Origin: Lactococcus cremoris subsp. cremoris NBRC 100676
GTDB lineage: Bacteria; Bacillota; Bacilli; Lactobacillales; Streptococcaceae
DNA length: 55,417 bases
Direction of reading: 5' to 3'
Assembly (NCBI RefSeq): GCF_001591705.1
Contig: NZ_BCVK01000007.1
Location: forward strand, 1-55,417
Program-made: the position numbers and the translations under genes
Shown here: one piece after another, positions 28,005 to 36,234 of the stretch
Layout: every line of letters begins with the position of its first letter
Position numbering within the stretch: the stretch's first letter is position 1
The notes under the pieces: generated by a model
Told to the model about the DNA's origin: nothing
Seen by the model: the letters and a program-made list of their open reading frames with translations, nothing else
Databases searched by the model: none

Positions 28005-28036
28005 CATATATCCGAAAAACACTAATTTTTCGGATA
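28005..28036. repeat. 32-bp inverted repeat, right copy
   Basis: Exact reverse complement of 27543-27574. The two copies bound a 494-bp segment. Each ends in TA on its outer side, so a TA target duplication cannot be ruled out. In transcripts diverging from the middle, both copies would have the same sequence. Confidence 0.85.
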
Positions 28037-28061
28037 TACGTTGTTATAAAATTCAACTTAT

Positions 28062-28113
28062 TTGTAAAACAAAACATCACCAAGCTTCATATTGGTGATG
28101 TTTTGTTTTACAA
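28062..28113. terminator. Perfect 22-bp-arm hairpin
   Basis: Arms 28062-28083 and 28092-28113 (TTGGTGATG side) pair without a mismatch around an eight-base loop, followed on the plus strand by a T-rich tail. Probable terminator of the candidate small RNA; its arms are unusually long and perfect. From 28114 to 28496 I see no gene, only AT-rich DNA. Confidence 0.75.
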
Positions 28114-28496
28114 TCTTTTGTTTTATATTTTTTTGATAACGTTAAGGTTAAAAAATAGATTGTGCTCTTTTTCACTTTAACCGCCTGTTTGTTAGCGTGC
28201 TCATTTCAAATTATGTATTACTATTCTATGGTAATCTAAATATTCTTTGATATCTTTGATTCTTGCCAGTTTGCACCGAGCCTTTTATTTCTTATAAAAA
28301 TTAAAAACCGCAATTACTCATTTCTAAAAAATGACTTTTGTTTTTAATTTGTTACTTTTAGTGCTTAGAAAGCTTTTTTATCTTCTATTAATTTATATTT
28401 TTAGTCTCTTCGTTGGCATTTTTTTGCTCATAACTGAGAAAGTATTGGCCATGAATTTGATTTATAAAATTTTCTAATCATTATTCGATTTTTTCT

Positions 28497-28537
28497 AAAA
28501 AAAAAAATAAAAGCATGAGTATAAATCATGCTTTTAT
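28497..28537 (-). terminator. Terminator of the large adhesin gene
   Basis: ATAAAAGCATGA (28507-28518) pairs with TCATGCTTTTAT (28526-28537), and a run of Ts follows on the minus strand. Confidence 0.9.
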
Positions 28538-28550
28538 TTGTCTTCTTTTC

Positions 28551-31500
28551 TTATTTGTTTTTCAGTTTTTGTCGTTTAAAAGTTACATAAATTCCAAAAA
28601 TAAATATCGCCAGCCCACTAATAGGGAGGAATCTATTTTCTTGTTCTCCCGTTTTTGGTAATTCTGATTTTTGGCGAGGTATTATAAGTTTTCTATTAAC
28701 AAATTTGCCAACTTTAACCATTTCTGGTTTATTTTCTGATTCATTAACAATTTCAAATGTTTTAGTCTCTTGGCTTAATTGATAACCAGTAGGAGCTTTT
28801 TCTTCTACAAAAGCATACTTACCTGGTTTTAAATTATTTGCCTTGATTATTCCATCTGAGTTAGATTTTAGTCCTTTTAAAACAACTTCATTTTTACTTG
28901 TATCAACAACTTTAAAGACTGCACCTGAAAGTTTTTCTCCAGATTCGCTCACCTTGACTAATTCGGCGGATCCTTGATAGTTAATAAAATTATCTGAAGC
29001 CATGACCACTTTTGGTTTATTCTTTTCTTCATCTGAGATCGTAAAGTCAGCTTTCGCTGTGTTTAGAATATAACCTGCGGGAGCCTGAGTCTCAATGAAT
29101 GAGTAATTTGCCGGTACTAAATCATCAATCTTGACTTTACCATCTTTATCAGAGGTCAAGCCTTCTTTTATCATTTCTCCAGATTCATTGACAACTTTGA
29201 AGACTGCACCTGATAAAGGTTGGCCTTCACTGTCATGTTTGATTAATTCGGCGGATCCTTGGTAGTTAACAAAGTTATCAGAGGCAGTCACTACTTTTGG
29301 TTGACCTTCTTCTTTGTCAGAAATAGTGAAATCAACCTTTTCAGTATTCAAGATATAGCCAGTTGGGGCTTGCGTTTCGATGAATGAGTAGTCACCTGGC
29401 GCCAAACCATCAATTGCTACTTTACCAACTTTATCGGATGTCAGTCCTTCTTTAATCACTTTTCCAGATTCATTGACAACTTTGAAGATTGCGCCCGATA
29501 GAGGTTGACCCTTGCTATCGTGCTTGATTAATTCGGCGGATCCTTGGTAGTTAACAAAGTTATCAGAAGCCATGACAAGCTGTGGTTTTTCTTCTGATTC
29601 AGCAGAAATTGTGAAGTGAACAGGGTCTGTGTTTAATACATAACCTGTTGGAGCTTGAACTTCGATGAATGAGTAGTCACCTGGCGCTAGGCCGTTAGCA
29701 ATTACTTTACCGTCTTTATCGGATGTTAAATTCGTTTGAATTGTTTTGCCTGATTTATCAACAACCTTGAAGATTGCACCTGATAATGGTTGACCTTTAC
29801 TATCATGTTTGATTAATTCAGCTGAGCCTTGATAGTTAATAAAGTTGTCAGAAGCCATCACAATTTGCGGTTGGCCTTCTGCTTGATCAGCAACCGTGAA
29901 GTGAACTGGGTCTGTATTTAATACATAACCTGTTGGAGCTTGAACTTCGATAAATGAGTAGTCACCTGGCGCTAAGCCGTCAACTATTACTTTACCATCT
30001 TTATCAGATGTTAAATTCGTTTGAATTGTCTTGCCTGATTTATCAACTACCTTGAAGATTGCACCTGATAATGGTTGACCTTTACTGTCATGTTTGATTA
30101 ATTCAGCTGAGCCTTGATAATTCACTTTTTCCAAGTTAACATCTGAAATTATTCCCTCTTCATTTGCTTTGAGTTCAAATTCAATTGGAGTTGGGTCTAA
30201 GATATAACCTGCTGGAGCTTTCGTTTCTACAAGTAAGTACTTGCCAGATACTAATTTTTCAATGGTAACATTTCCTGAACTATCAGAAGTAAGTTGTCCA
30301 TAACCCGCAACAGTTTGACCTGAGTCATCTAAGAGTTTAAATTCTGCTCCTTGAAGTGGATTTTTTACTTCTTCTCCATTTTCAATGGTCATTCCTACTT
30401 TTTTAAGTACTACTTTTGTTGGTTCGTTCTCGACTTCTTGGATAGGAAAGTTAGCTGTTTCACCATCTTCAGCGACAGTTACTTTTTTACCTTTAACCAA
30501 TTCTTCATCAAGTGTGTATCCTGCTGGAGCTTTTGTTTCAATAAGAAGATAATCACCGACACGTAAGTGTCCCAGTTTCAAATCACCATTTTGGTCGGTA
30601 TCTCCTTCACGGATTAATTTATCTTTTTTACCTTCATCATTAATTGACCAAAGTTGGAGATGCGCATTTGCTAGTTTTTCTTTATCAGGACCAACTTTTT
30701 CAAAAGTAACTGACCCTTCTGAACCCTCTGCTGTCCCGTCATGATTGATTACAGGCACATCTACTTCAACATCTTTCTCAATCGTTGTTTCGTTGTCTCC
30801 ACTGATATGAGCTTGATTACTTACGGTATCATTAGTTTTATCAGTAGTAATTAATGCCCGATATTCCACCATGTAGGCTGTGTTAATTTCAGCTAAGAAA
30901 TCAACCGTAATTACTTGCGCTCCGGTGATGTTATCTGTAGTAATATCAACAGTATAGTCAACTCCTTGTTTGAGCACAGTGTTTTTATCTTCGGTTATAT
31001 TTCCTGATTTATCAATTGTCGTTCCGTAAACAACGACATCTTCTGGAACAACATATTGATTTGAAGAAGGATTATCAACAACTTCAACGTCTTTCAAAGT
31101 TGATTGTGAAGCATTGACGGTAAGAGTCCAATCCACATAATCAGAATCTGAACTTGATTGTTCACCAGATTTTGAAACAAATTCACCCTCATGAGCCGCC
31201 GTGACGCTGGCAGTTAAATCATGAGAAATGTCATTATTAGTAAATGTAGCTGTATTTTTATATTCTTTTTGGTTGATGAGTTCACCAGCCAAACTGGTTT
31301 CAAAGATTAACACATAAGCTTTGGTACTCTTGTCAGGAAGGTTAACCTTAATATCATTTTTACCTTCGGTCACTTTAATTCCTGATGTTGAAGTAACATC
31401 AGCACCTAAAGTATAAGTCCCATCACTATTAATCGTGGCTTCATAAACTTTAGCACTTCCAGAAACATATTTTTGATCCGCTGAAATTGGGTCTACTATT

Positions 31501-33965
31501 GAAGCATCATTTAATTCTTGTTGATCAAAATTAGTAGCAACTGTCCATGTAATCTTTTTAGTCGTTGCATTATAGTCACCAGATTTTTGTCCATTGTATT
31601 GGAATGGTGGAAGAGGTTCAACATCTTTATGATCAGTATTTGTATGATCTCCACCTTTTTGATCATTCCAAGTCATAGAAGCATCATTTTTAAATTTGAT
31701 GTCTCCTTCATGACCACTTCCATTATCAATCGCACTAGTATCAAATTTTGTCTTGTATTTAATCTGATATTTATGGTCAGTTCCTTCTTTTAAAGGAGAA
31801 TTAAAGGAAACTTGGAATCCTGTTGCAGTTTTTACTAGTGTATATTCTGTCGGTAATAGAACACGATTTCCCTCATTTTTATCAATAATTTGGAAACTAT
31901 CTTCTATAAATGTAAGGCCTTGAGACATTGTGTCTTCTAGCGACCAATTTTCCATCAAATAGCCTGCACTATTGATATCTATTTTCCAAGGAATTTCATC
32001 TTTGCTGTAGTCAATATCACCATCAACATTTTTTACTAATCCTTCTTGAGTTGCATTTCCTGTTGACCCATCTTTGTCCCCAGTATCTGTCTCTACTGAG
32101 TTCTCAATTGGCACATTTTCATCTACAATATCTTTAACCTTTGTTTGATATTCTGCTTTTACTGCATAATCGATATCTTTAAGAAATACAATTTTAAATT
32201 TTTGCGGGTCATTGGGGTCTGGAACGAGCTTATAATCTTCGCCCTCTTTTAATTCAGCCCCTTTTATTTCATTTCCATTTTTATCAAAAGTAATTTTATA
32301 GAGCTTAACACTGCCGTCCACGAGTTCAATAGCATCGCTCATTGTATCTTCAATATATGAGCCAGCTTTATGCTTTTGCTCATTATAATTATACTCAACA
32401 TTCCAATTGTAAACTTGATCATCACCAGTTGAGTAAGGGCCATTTTTTGTAATCGGTCCTTTATATTCAGCATCAACTGAGGCACTTGCATCAGTATCTG
32501 TTTTCCCATCATTTAATGTAGCAGTATTTGTAAAGTTTACATTTCCGCCTTTTTCTGGAATAGTATCGTCATCAATAGATGTTGTATAAACAACATTAAA
32601 GGCTTGATCAGTCTTCGCATACTTACCGATGAATGTAATTTTTCCATTTGCATCTACCGTATAATCGGTTCCTTCAACTAAAGGATGAGCTTTATCTACT
32701 GATAGGATTTCTCCATTTGGCCCAACTGTTTCTGGATAAATGACTACTGACTTATAAGTAGTTCCAGCTGGCATTGGGTCAGTAAGAGTTGCATTCTCCA
32801 TCGTATTTAATGGACGATTAATATTAATTTCCCAAATTACTTCACTAGGATTTGGGGTCTTGTCAAAGTGTCCTGATTTGTCTATCCCTTGATTATAGTC
32901 TGGGCGAACGTGAACCTCAGAAGGAGGGAAATTTTCCTCAGTTGGTGTATCAATTACAACTTCCCCAGGAACTGTTTCTTTATCAAAGTGGGCATCATAA
33001 TGGAAAGTCCCATGAATATCATGTTTTGTTTCGACCTTTTCATTAAATACAAAGTGAACTGTACCATCAGCATCAATAGTATAAGTTCCGTAATCCCCCA
33101 TATTTCCCATAGCTTCTTCAATTGTCACTCCATCTGGTAACTTGAAGTCAAAGTAATCTCCAGCCTTTAAGGGCATAATATCTTCTGGGATACTCCATGT
33201 GTAATCAATTTTAACAGCGGCGTCAATAGGGACATTATTCTGGTCAGGATACGGATTTCCGTCTTTATCAACATAAACAACCGTTGCACCATTGATGATA
33301 GAAGCCGGAGAAACACCCGCAGCATCTAGAAGATCATGAATATTTCGACCGGAGTCAGCTTGAGTTGTTGTTTCTTGTTTTGTTTGTTCTTTTTTGCTTT
33401 CAGAAGTTGACTGACTCTTGCTCTCAGAAGAGTTTGTTGAAAGCTCTGAATTACTTGTACTTTTAGATTCTGAAGTACTCGTTGAATTTTCTGTTGAGTC
33501 CGTCGTTGAATCAGTTGTTGGAAGATCAACACTTACCTTTTGATTATTAAGCGTTGCTGTTAACTGATTGAGGTCTTTTAATTTTTCTTTTAGTACAGAA
33601 AAGTTAATGTTCAATTCATTGTTGCTATTCGCAGCTACAACTACCGTTAATTTGTTTTCATTAGCAGTAAAATCTGTTGTTGATTTTGTTTTATTATCTT
33701 CACTAGGTGTATTAATAGAACTGTTCAAATCGATAATTACTGTCTCATTTTGTTCAATTGGTTTTTCAACTTTAAGTGTTAAGTTAAATGACGTTAGATC
33801 AGTTTTTGTTTCTGATTCGTCTATTTTAAGTTGGCTTAAACTAATAGCAGTATTTACGCTGCCATCAGTCAATGCTTCCGCAATCACTCCTACTGGTGTA
33901 ACAATATATTGCAAAAGCAATACTAGTCCTAGAATTATAGAAGCGACTTTTTTTCTACTTTCCAT
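28551..33965 (-). CDS. Giant LPXTG adhesin with CnaB repeats
   Basis: 1804 residues. Signal peptide (1-31, ending VIAEA), an N-terminal region to about 150, a Ser/Thr/Glu-rich linker (about 150-200), a long stack of collagen-binding-like and isopeptide-type beta domains (about 205-1075, with recurring NTATF/DPMPAGTTY-type motifs), and two CnaB domains (about 1078-1280). Five near-identical CnaB repeats of exactly 95 residues start at 1281, 1376, 1471, 1566 and 1661. Sortase signal LPKTGE at 1769, hydrophobic helix and basic tail. CnaB units show the Lys in ELIKHD and the Glu in YSFIE expected to form isopeptide bonds. Covalently wall-anchored, probably an adhesin; ligand unknown. GGAGGACATT precedes the ATG. 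Single gene. Confidence 0.93.
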   Translation of the reverse strand: MESRKKVASIILGLVLLLQYIVTPVGVIAEALTDGSVNTAISLSQLKIDESETKTDLTSFNLTLKVEKPIEQNETVIIDLNSSINTPSEDNKTKSTTDFTANENKLTVVVAANSNNELNINFSVLKEKLKDLNQLTATLNNQKVSVDLPTTDSTTDSTENSTSTSESKSTSNSELSTNSSESKSQSTSESKKEQTKQETTTQADSGRNIHDLLDAAGVSPASIINGATVVYVDKDGNPYPDQNNVPIDAAVKIDYTWSIPEDIMPLKAGDYFDFKLPDGVTIEEAMGNMGDYGTYTIDADGTVHFVFNEKVETKHDIHGTFHYDAHFDKETVPGEVVIDTPTEENFPPSEVHVRPDYNQGIDKSGHFDKTPNPSEVIWEININRPLNTMENATLTDPMPAGTTYKSVVIYPETVGPNGEILSVDKAHPLVEGTDYTVDANGKITFIGKYAKTDQAFNVVYTTSIDDDTIPEKGGNVNFTNTATLNDGKTDTDASASVDAEYKGPITKNGPYSTGDDQVYNWNVEYNYNEQKHKAGSYIEDTMSDAIELVDGSVKLYKITFDKNGNEIKGAELKEGEDYKLVPDPNDPQKFKIVFLKDIDYAVKAEYQTKVKDIVDENVPIENSVETDTGDKDGSTGNATQEGLVKNVDGDIDYSKDEIPWKIDINSAGYLMENWSLEDTMSQGLTFIEDSFQIIDKNEGNRVLLPTEYTLVKTATGFQVSFNSPLKEGTDHKYQIKYKTKFDTSAIDNGSGHEGDIKFKNDASMTWNDQKGGDHTNTDHKDVEPLPPFQYNGQKSGDYNATTKKITWTVATNFDQQELNDASIVDPISADQKYVSGSAKVYEATINSDGTYTLGADVTSTSGIKVTEGKNDIKVNLPDKSTKAYVLIFETSLAGELINQKEYKNTATFTNNDISHDLTASVTAAHEGEFVSKSGEQSSSDSDYVDWTLTVNASQSTLKDVEVVDNPSSNQYVVPEDVVVYGTTIDKSGNITEDKNTVLKQGVDYTVDITTDNITGAQVITVDFLAEINTAYMVEYRALITTDKTNDTVSNQAHISGDNETTIEKDVEVDVPVINHDGTAEGSEGSVTFEKVGPDKEKLANAHLQLWSINDEGKKDKLIREGDTDQNGDLKLGHLRVGDYLLIETKAPAGYTLDEELVKGKKVTVAEDGETANFPIQEVENEPTKVVLKKVGMTIENGEEVKNPLQGAEFKLLDDSGQTVAGYGQLTSDSSGNVTIEKLVSGKYLLVETKAPAGYILDPTPIEFELKANEEGIISDVNLEKVNYQGSAELIKHDSKGQPLSGAIFKVVDKSGKTIQTNLTSDKDGKVIVDGLAPGDYSFIEVQAPTGYVLNTDPVHFTVADQAEGQPQIVMASDNFINYQGSAELIKHDSKGQPLSGAIFKVVDKSGKTIQTNLTSDKDGKVIANGLAPGDYSFIEVQAPTGYVLNTDPVHFTISAESEEKPQLVMASDNFVNYQGSAELIKHDSKGQPLSGAIFKVVNESGKVIKEGLTSDKVGKVAIDGLAPGDYSFIETQAPTGYILNTEKVDFTISDKEEGQPKVVTASDNFVNYQGSAELIKHDSEGQPLSGAVFKVVNESGEMIKEGLTSDKDGKVKIDDLVPANYSFIETQAPAGYILNTAKADFTISDEEKNKPKVVMASDNFINYQGSAELVKVSESGEKLSGAVFKVVDTSKNEVVLKGLKSNSDGIIKANNLKPGKYAFVEEKAPTGYQLSQETKTFEIVNESENKPEMVKVGKFVNRKLIIPRQKSELPKTGEQENRFLPISGLAIFIFGIYVTFKRQKLKNK
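28701..30125 (-). repeat. Five 285-bp tandem repeats encoding CnaB domains
   Basis: Units begin at 30125, 29840, 29555, 29270 and 28985 on the minus strand, exactly 285 bp apart. The first two are nearly identical in DNA, and the last is the most diverged (ELVKVSESG instead of ELIKHDSKG). Copy number is likely to vary between strains by recombination. Confidence 0.92.
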
Positions 33966-34054
33966 AATGTCCTCCTTGTTGAGTTTTTAATCAGAATTCA
34001 CACCATAGAAAGTCTTTTTTCTAGCGTCCAATTGTGCCACCCTGATACTAGGAC

Positions 34055-34063
34055 ATTATAACA
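34055..34063 (-). promoter_or_regulatory. Extended -10 promoter of the adhesin gene
   Basis: The minus strand reads TGTTATAAT about 90 bp before the ATG. Around 34080-34140 the sequence repeats TGTAATG/CATTA elements (TAATG-N9-CATTA) that could bind a regulator. Confidence 0.55.
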
Positions 34064-34230
34064 CAATATACTACAAATGTGTAATGGATTTCGTACATTA
34101 TGTATTTAAATGTTACGCATTTTTTATATTTTTTTCTGAAAAGAACACTCGCAAAAAGGCTGAAAATCCCGATATTACGGTATTTTTTGAGCATTATTGG
34201 ATTAATATGGCCTTTAAAAAATTAAATAAA

Positions 34231-34259
34231 AAAACTGATTTGAGATTTAAATCAGTTTT
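34231..34259. terminator. Hairpin in the 33966-34419 gap
   Basis: AAAACTGATTT (34231-34241) pairs with AAATCAGTTTT (34249-34259). No gene clearly ends here; an in-frame stretch at 34084-34278 on the plus strand has no ribosome binding site. Otherwise the gap contains nothing I recognise. Confidence 0.5.
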
Positions 34260-34387
34260 CCAATATTGCAAAATGTAATATATCGTATGTTTTAAACGAC
34301 AGATGAAACAATTTATATAATAGGCTTTATCTATTAATCATTCAGCCATATATCAACTTATCTTTGCTTAGTTAAGGTCTATTTTAA

Positions 34388-34416
34388 AACAAAAAAAGCC
34401 TGATAGTATCAGACTT
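34388..34416 (-). terminator. Terminator of the TetR/nitroreductase unit
   Basis: AAGCCTGATA (34396-34405) pairs with TATCAGACTT (34407-34416), allowing one G-U, with a T run on the minus strand. Confidence 0.75.
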
Positions 34417-34419
34417 TCA

Positions 34420-34968
34420 TCATTTTTCAACTGATAAGAGGAGGTCATCGATGCTCTTTGTAATTACCTCATCAAAATAATCTATTCTTTTTTGATTTCG
34501 AGAAATAAGCTGAGCTCCTTGAATCCCTGCAAAAAATTCGCTGGCTTTTTGAGAACTCTTATATTCGGTAAATTGTTTTTCTAGCCACGAGATATTTTTC
34601 TGAAAAAAGTCACCGACTTTGTTATTGATACTATCATTCAGATTATAAGTATCCATTGCTAAATCTGAGCATAGACAGATTCTTCCCTCTATCAAATTCA
34701 TTCTATATAAAGAAGTATAATATTCTAATTTTGCTTTAAGAGTGGATGCTGTGCTTTGCTCTAAAGCTTCAAAAAAGTTCGTTGAATACTTTTCTAGGAC
34801 TGCTTCAATTAAATCGGTTTTACTTGGAAAATAATAATGAATACTTGCCTTTTTGATATCAATAACTTTGGCAATATCTGCAAAACTAAACCCATTTATC
34901 CCTCTCGTTTGAATCAATTCTAAACCTAAGTTCACAATTTTTTCTTTTGTGTTTATCAAGATTTCCAC
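34420..34968 (-). CDS. TetR/AcrR-family regulator
   Basis: 182 residues. The N-terminal HTH (about 8-55) reads ELIQTRGINGFSFADIAKVIDIKKASIHYYFPSK-type; the C-terminal ligand domain resembles those of YxaF/LmrA-type regulators (CLCSDLAMDTYNL). It lies 42 bp downstream of the frameshifted nitroreductase gene on the same strand and probably represses the shared promoter through the palindrome at 35676-35689. With the nitroreductase broken, it may now mainly regulate itself. Confidence 0.85.
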   Translation of the reverse strand: MEILINTKEKIVNLGLELIQTRGINGFSFADIAKVIDIKKASIHYYFPSKTDLIEAVLEKYSTNFFEALEQSTASTLKAKLEYYTSLYRMNLIEGRICLCSDLAMDTYNLNDSINNKVGDFFQKNISWLEKQFTEYKSSQKASEFFAGIQGAQLISRNQKRIDYFDEVITKSIDDLLLSVEK

Positions 34969-35010
34969 CTACTCACTTATTGATAACTTTAAGTATAGCA
35001 AATTCTATCT

Positions 35011-35639
35011 TTATTTAATAGTCAGTATTTCTTCTGTTGCCAAACGATTATTGGTAAAAGTATTAATCTTATCTTCTGAGCGATAACCAAGTGCTATTAT
35101 TAGCTCTTCTTCTTTTATATCTAGATTTTCTCTAATTTCATCAGGATATTTAATATTTTCATAAGCCACCATTGAATCTACTCCCCGATTCGTTGCTGAC
35201 AGCATTAAAGTTTGAGCGAAGGCTCCAGTATCATAAACTGACCAAACTGGCGTTGTTTTGGGAATTGTGAGATAAGCCATTGCTGGTGCATTCCACAAGT
35301 TTACATTTGCGGTCAAAAAATCTTTCATTGTGGCATCTGAATTGACTTTATCCAACCAAGTACTCATATTTGTAAAAGGAAGTTTACCCCAATCTTGGAT
35401 ATCTTTTACAGGAAGGTCGGCACTCCCTTTTAAAGCTTTTTCTAATTTTTAAAATGGGATTTTTGGATATTTTTCATCGTTTCCCCTGTAGCAATATAAA
35501 CTCTCCACGGCTGTGAATTAGCCCAAGAGGGAGCTTGCTGTGCATCTGATACAATATTTCTTAATATTTCCTTTGAAACTTGTTCATTTTTAAAATCTCG
35601 AATTGAAATACGTTTTTTAAGTGTAGTGGAAAATTCCAT
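35011..35639 (-). pseudogene. Nitroreductase-family protein, frameshifted
   Basis: Two frames together make one nitroreductase of about 209 residues. The first (35639 to 35442) has the FMN-binding start STTLKKRISIRDFKNEQV and APSWANSQPWRVYIATG. The second (to 35011) continues through LNAPAMAYLTIPKT and RGVDSMVAYENIKYP to LALGYRSE-type ending. The break is in the TTTTAAAAATTAG run near 35442-35455, where one base is missing; with it the reading continues LEKALKGSADLPVKDIQDWG without a stop. The enzymes reduce nitro compounds or quinones with NAD(P)H. A sequencing error is possible. Confidence 0.8.
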
Positions 35640-35672
35640 TGTTATGTTACCTCTTTTATTTTGATAATTATC

Positions 35673-35701
35673 ATTCTACCTTTCGGTAGGTAAAATATCA
35701 A
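35673..35701 (-). promoter_or_regulatory. Nitroreductase/TetR promoter with palindromic operator
   Basis: On the minus strand TTGATA (35696-35701) and TAGAAT (35673-35678) are 17 bp apart. CTACCTTTCGGTAG (35676-35689) is a 5-bp-arm palindrome covering the -10 and spacer, well placed for a TetR dimer. Confidence 0.65.
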
Positions 35702-35794
35702 TTAAAATAACTTTCTCTCCACAGAATGAAATACAATTTTACTAATAGACTTCATAAAATAGGTTATAATTAATAGATAGAAGTGAGGGCTGAC

Positions 35795-36115
35795 ATGAAT
35801 TATGATGATTTTATGAAAAGTAAACATATCGCTGAACGCTGGGGAGAATTTCAGGAGAAATTTAAAAACATGGATAAGTCGAGTGAATTAAAGGCCTATC
35901 ATGAACTTCTGACAGAGTTTTATGAATATATTCAGTATTTAGAAACTCATTTTTTTGCCGCTGATAAAACTTCTGTGGACAAAAATTTACTGACAGATTG
36001 GTCAGTAAATTCTCAAGCCTCTACAGCTTCTGCGCAAATTCCAATGACACTTTCTCCTAGTCAAGAACATCTGACAGGCGAGGAAGACCCTTGGTTTGGA
36101 TTTAATGATGAATAA
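35795..36115 (+). CDS. Hypothetical 106-residue acidic protein
   Basis: Start at the ATG at 35795, preceded by GTGAGGGCTGAC; a GTG at 35783 is possible. The N-terminal half is helical and amphipathic (MNYDDFMKSKHIAERWGEFQ), the middle is Ser/Ala-rich, and the end is acidic with a WFGFNDE tail. The Ser-rich linker contains an inverted ACTGAC pair (about 35990-36008, encoding LLTDWSVNS). I do not recognise it. It ends in a terminator before the branching enzyme gene. Confidence 0.65.
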   Translation: MNYDDFMKSKHIAERWGEFQEKFKNMDKSSELKAYHELLTEFYEYIQYLETHFFAADKTSVDKNLLTDWSVNSQASTASAQIPMTLSPSQEHLTGEEDPWFGFNDE

Positions 36116-36120
36116 TAATT

Positions 36121-36160
36121 ATTTACTGACAGCTTTTGGTCAGTAAATTTTTTATTTTTA
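36121..36160 (+). terminator. Terminator of the hypothetical gene
   Basis: TTTACTGAC (36122-36130) pairs with GTCAGTAAA (36139-36147), followed by a long T-rich tail. Confidence 0.88.
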
Positions 36161-36234
36161 ATTCCATTATGAAAACCTTTGCAAAAGTGCTAAAATAGTG
36201 CTAGAAATGATTGTCAGTAAAAGGAGAATAGCTT

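Larger units (their letters stand above)
27964..28125 (+). ncRNA. Candidate small RNA with two strong hairpins
   Basis: Transcription from the promoter at 27930-27957 would give about 150 bases holding the 12-bp hairpin at 28007-28036 and the perfect 22-bp hairpin at 28062-28113, then TCTTTTGTTTTA. The 64-codon frame crossing this region starts with TTG and has no ribosome binding site. Candidate only; expression is not known. Confidence 0.4.

Noticed and set aside
27986-28180. 64-codon plus-strand frame in the intergenic region
   Set aside because: Starts with TTG, has no ribosome binding site and runs through two strong hairpins; a non-coding transcript explains it better.
28701-30125. Regular repeats considered as a CRISPR array
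   Set aside because: Units are 285 bp, in frame and coding for CnaB domains; no short repeats with unique spacers and no cas genes.
33568-33990. 140-codon plus-strand frame antisense to the adhesin start
   Set aside because: It is the mirror of a Ser/Thr/Lys-rich coding region, has no ribosome binding site and no recognisable protein features.
34084-34278. 64-codon plus-strand frame between the adhesin and TetR genes
   Set aside because: No ribosome binding site, AT-rich composition and an ending inside a hairpin; probably chance.
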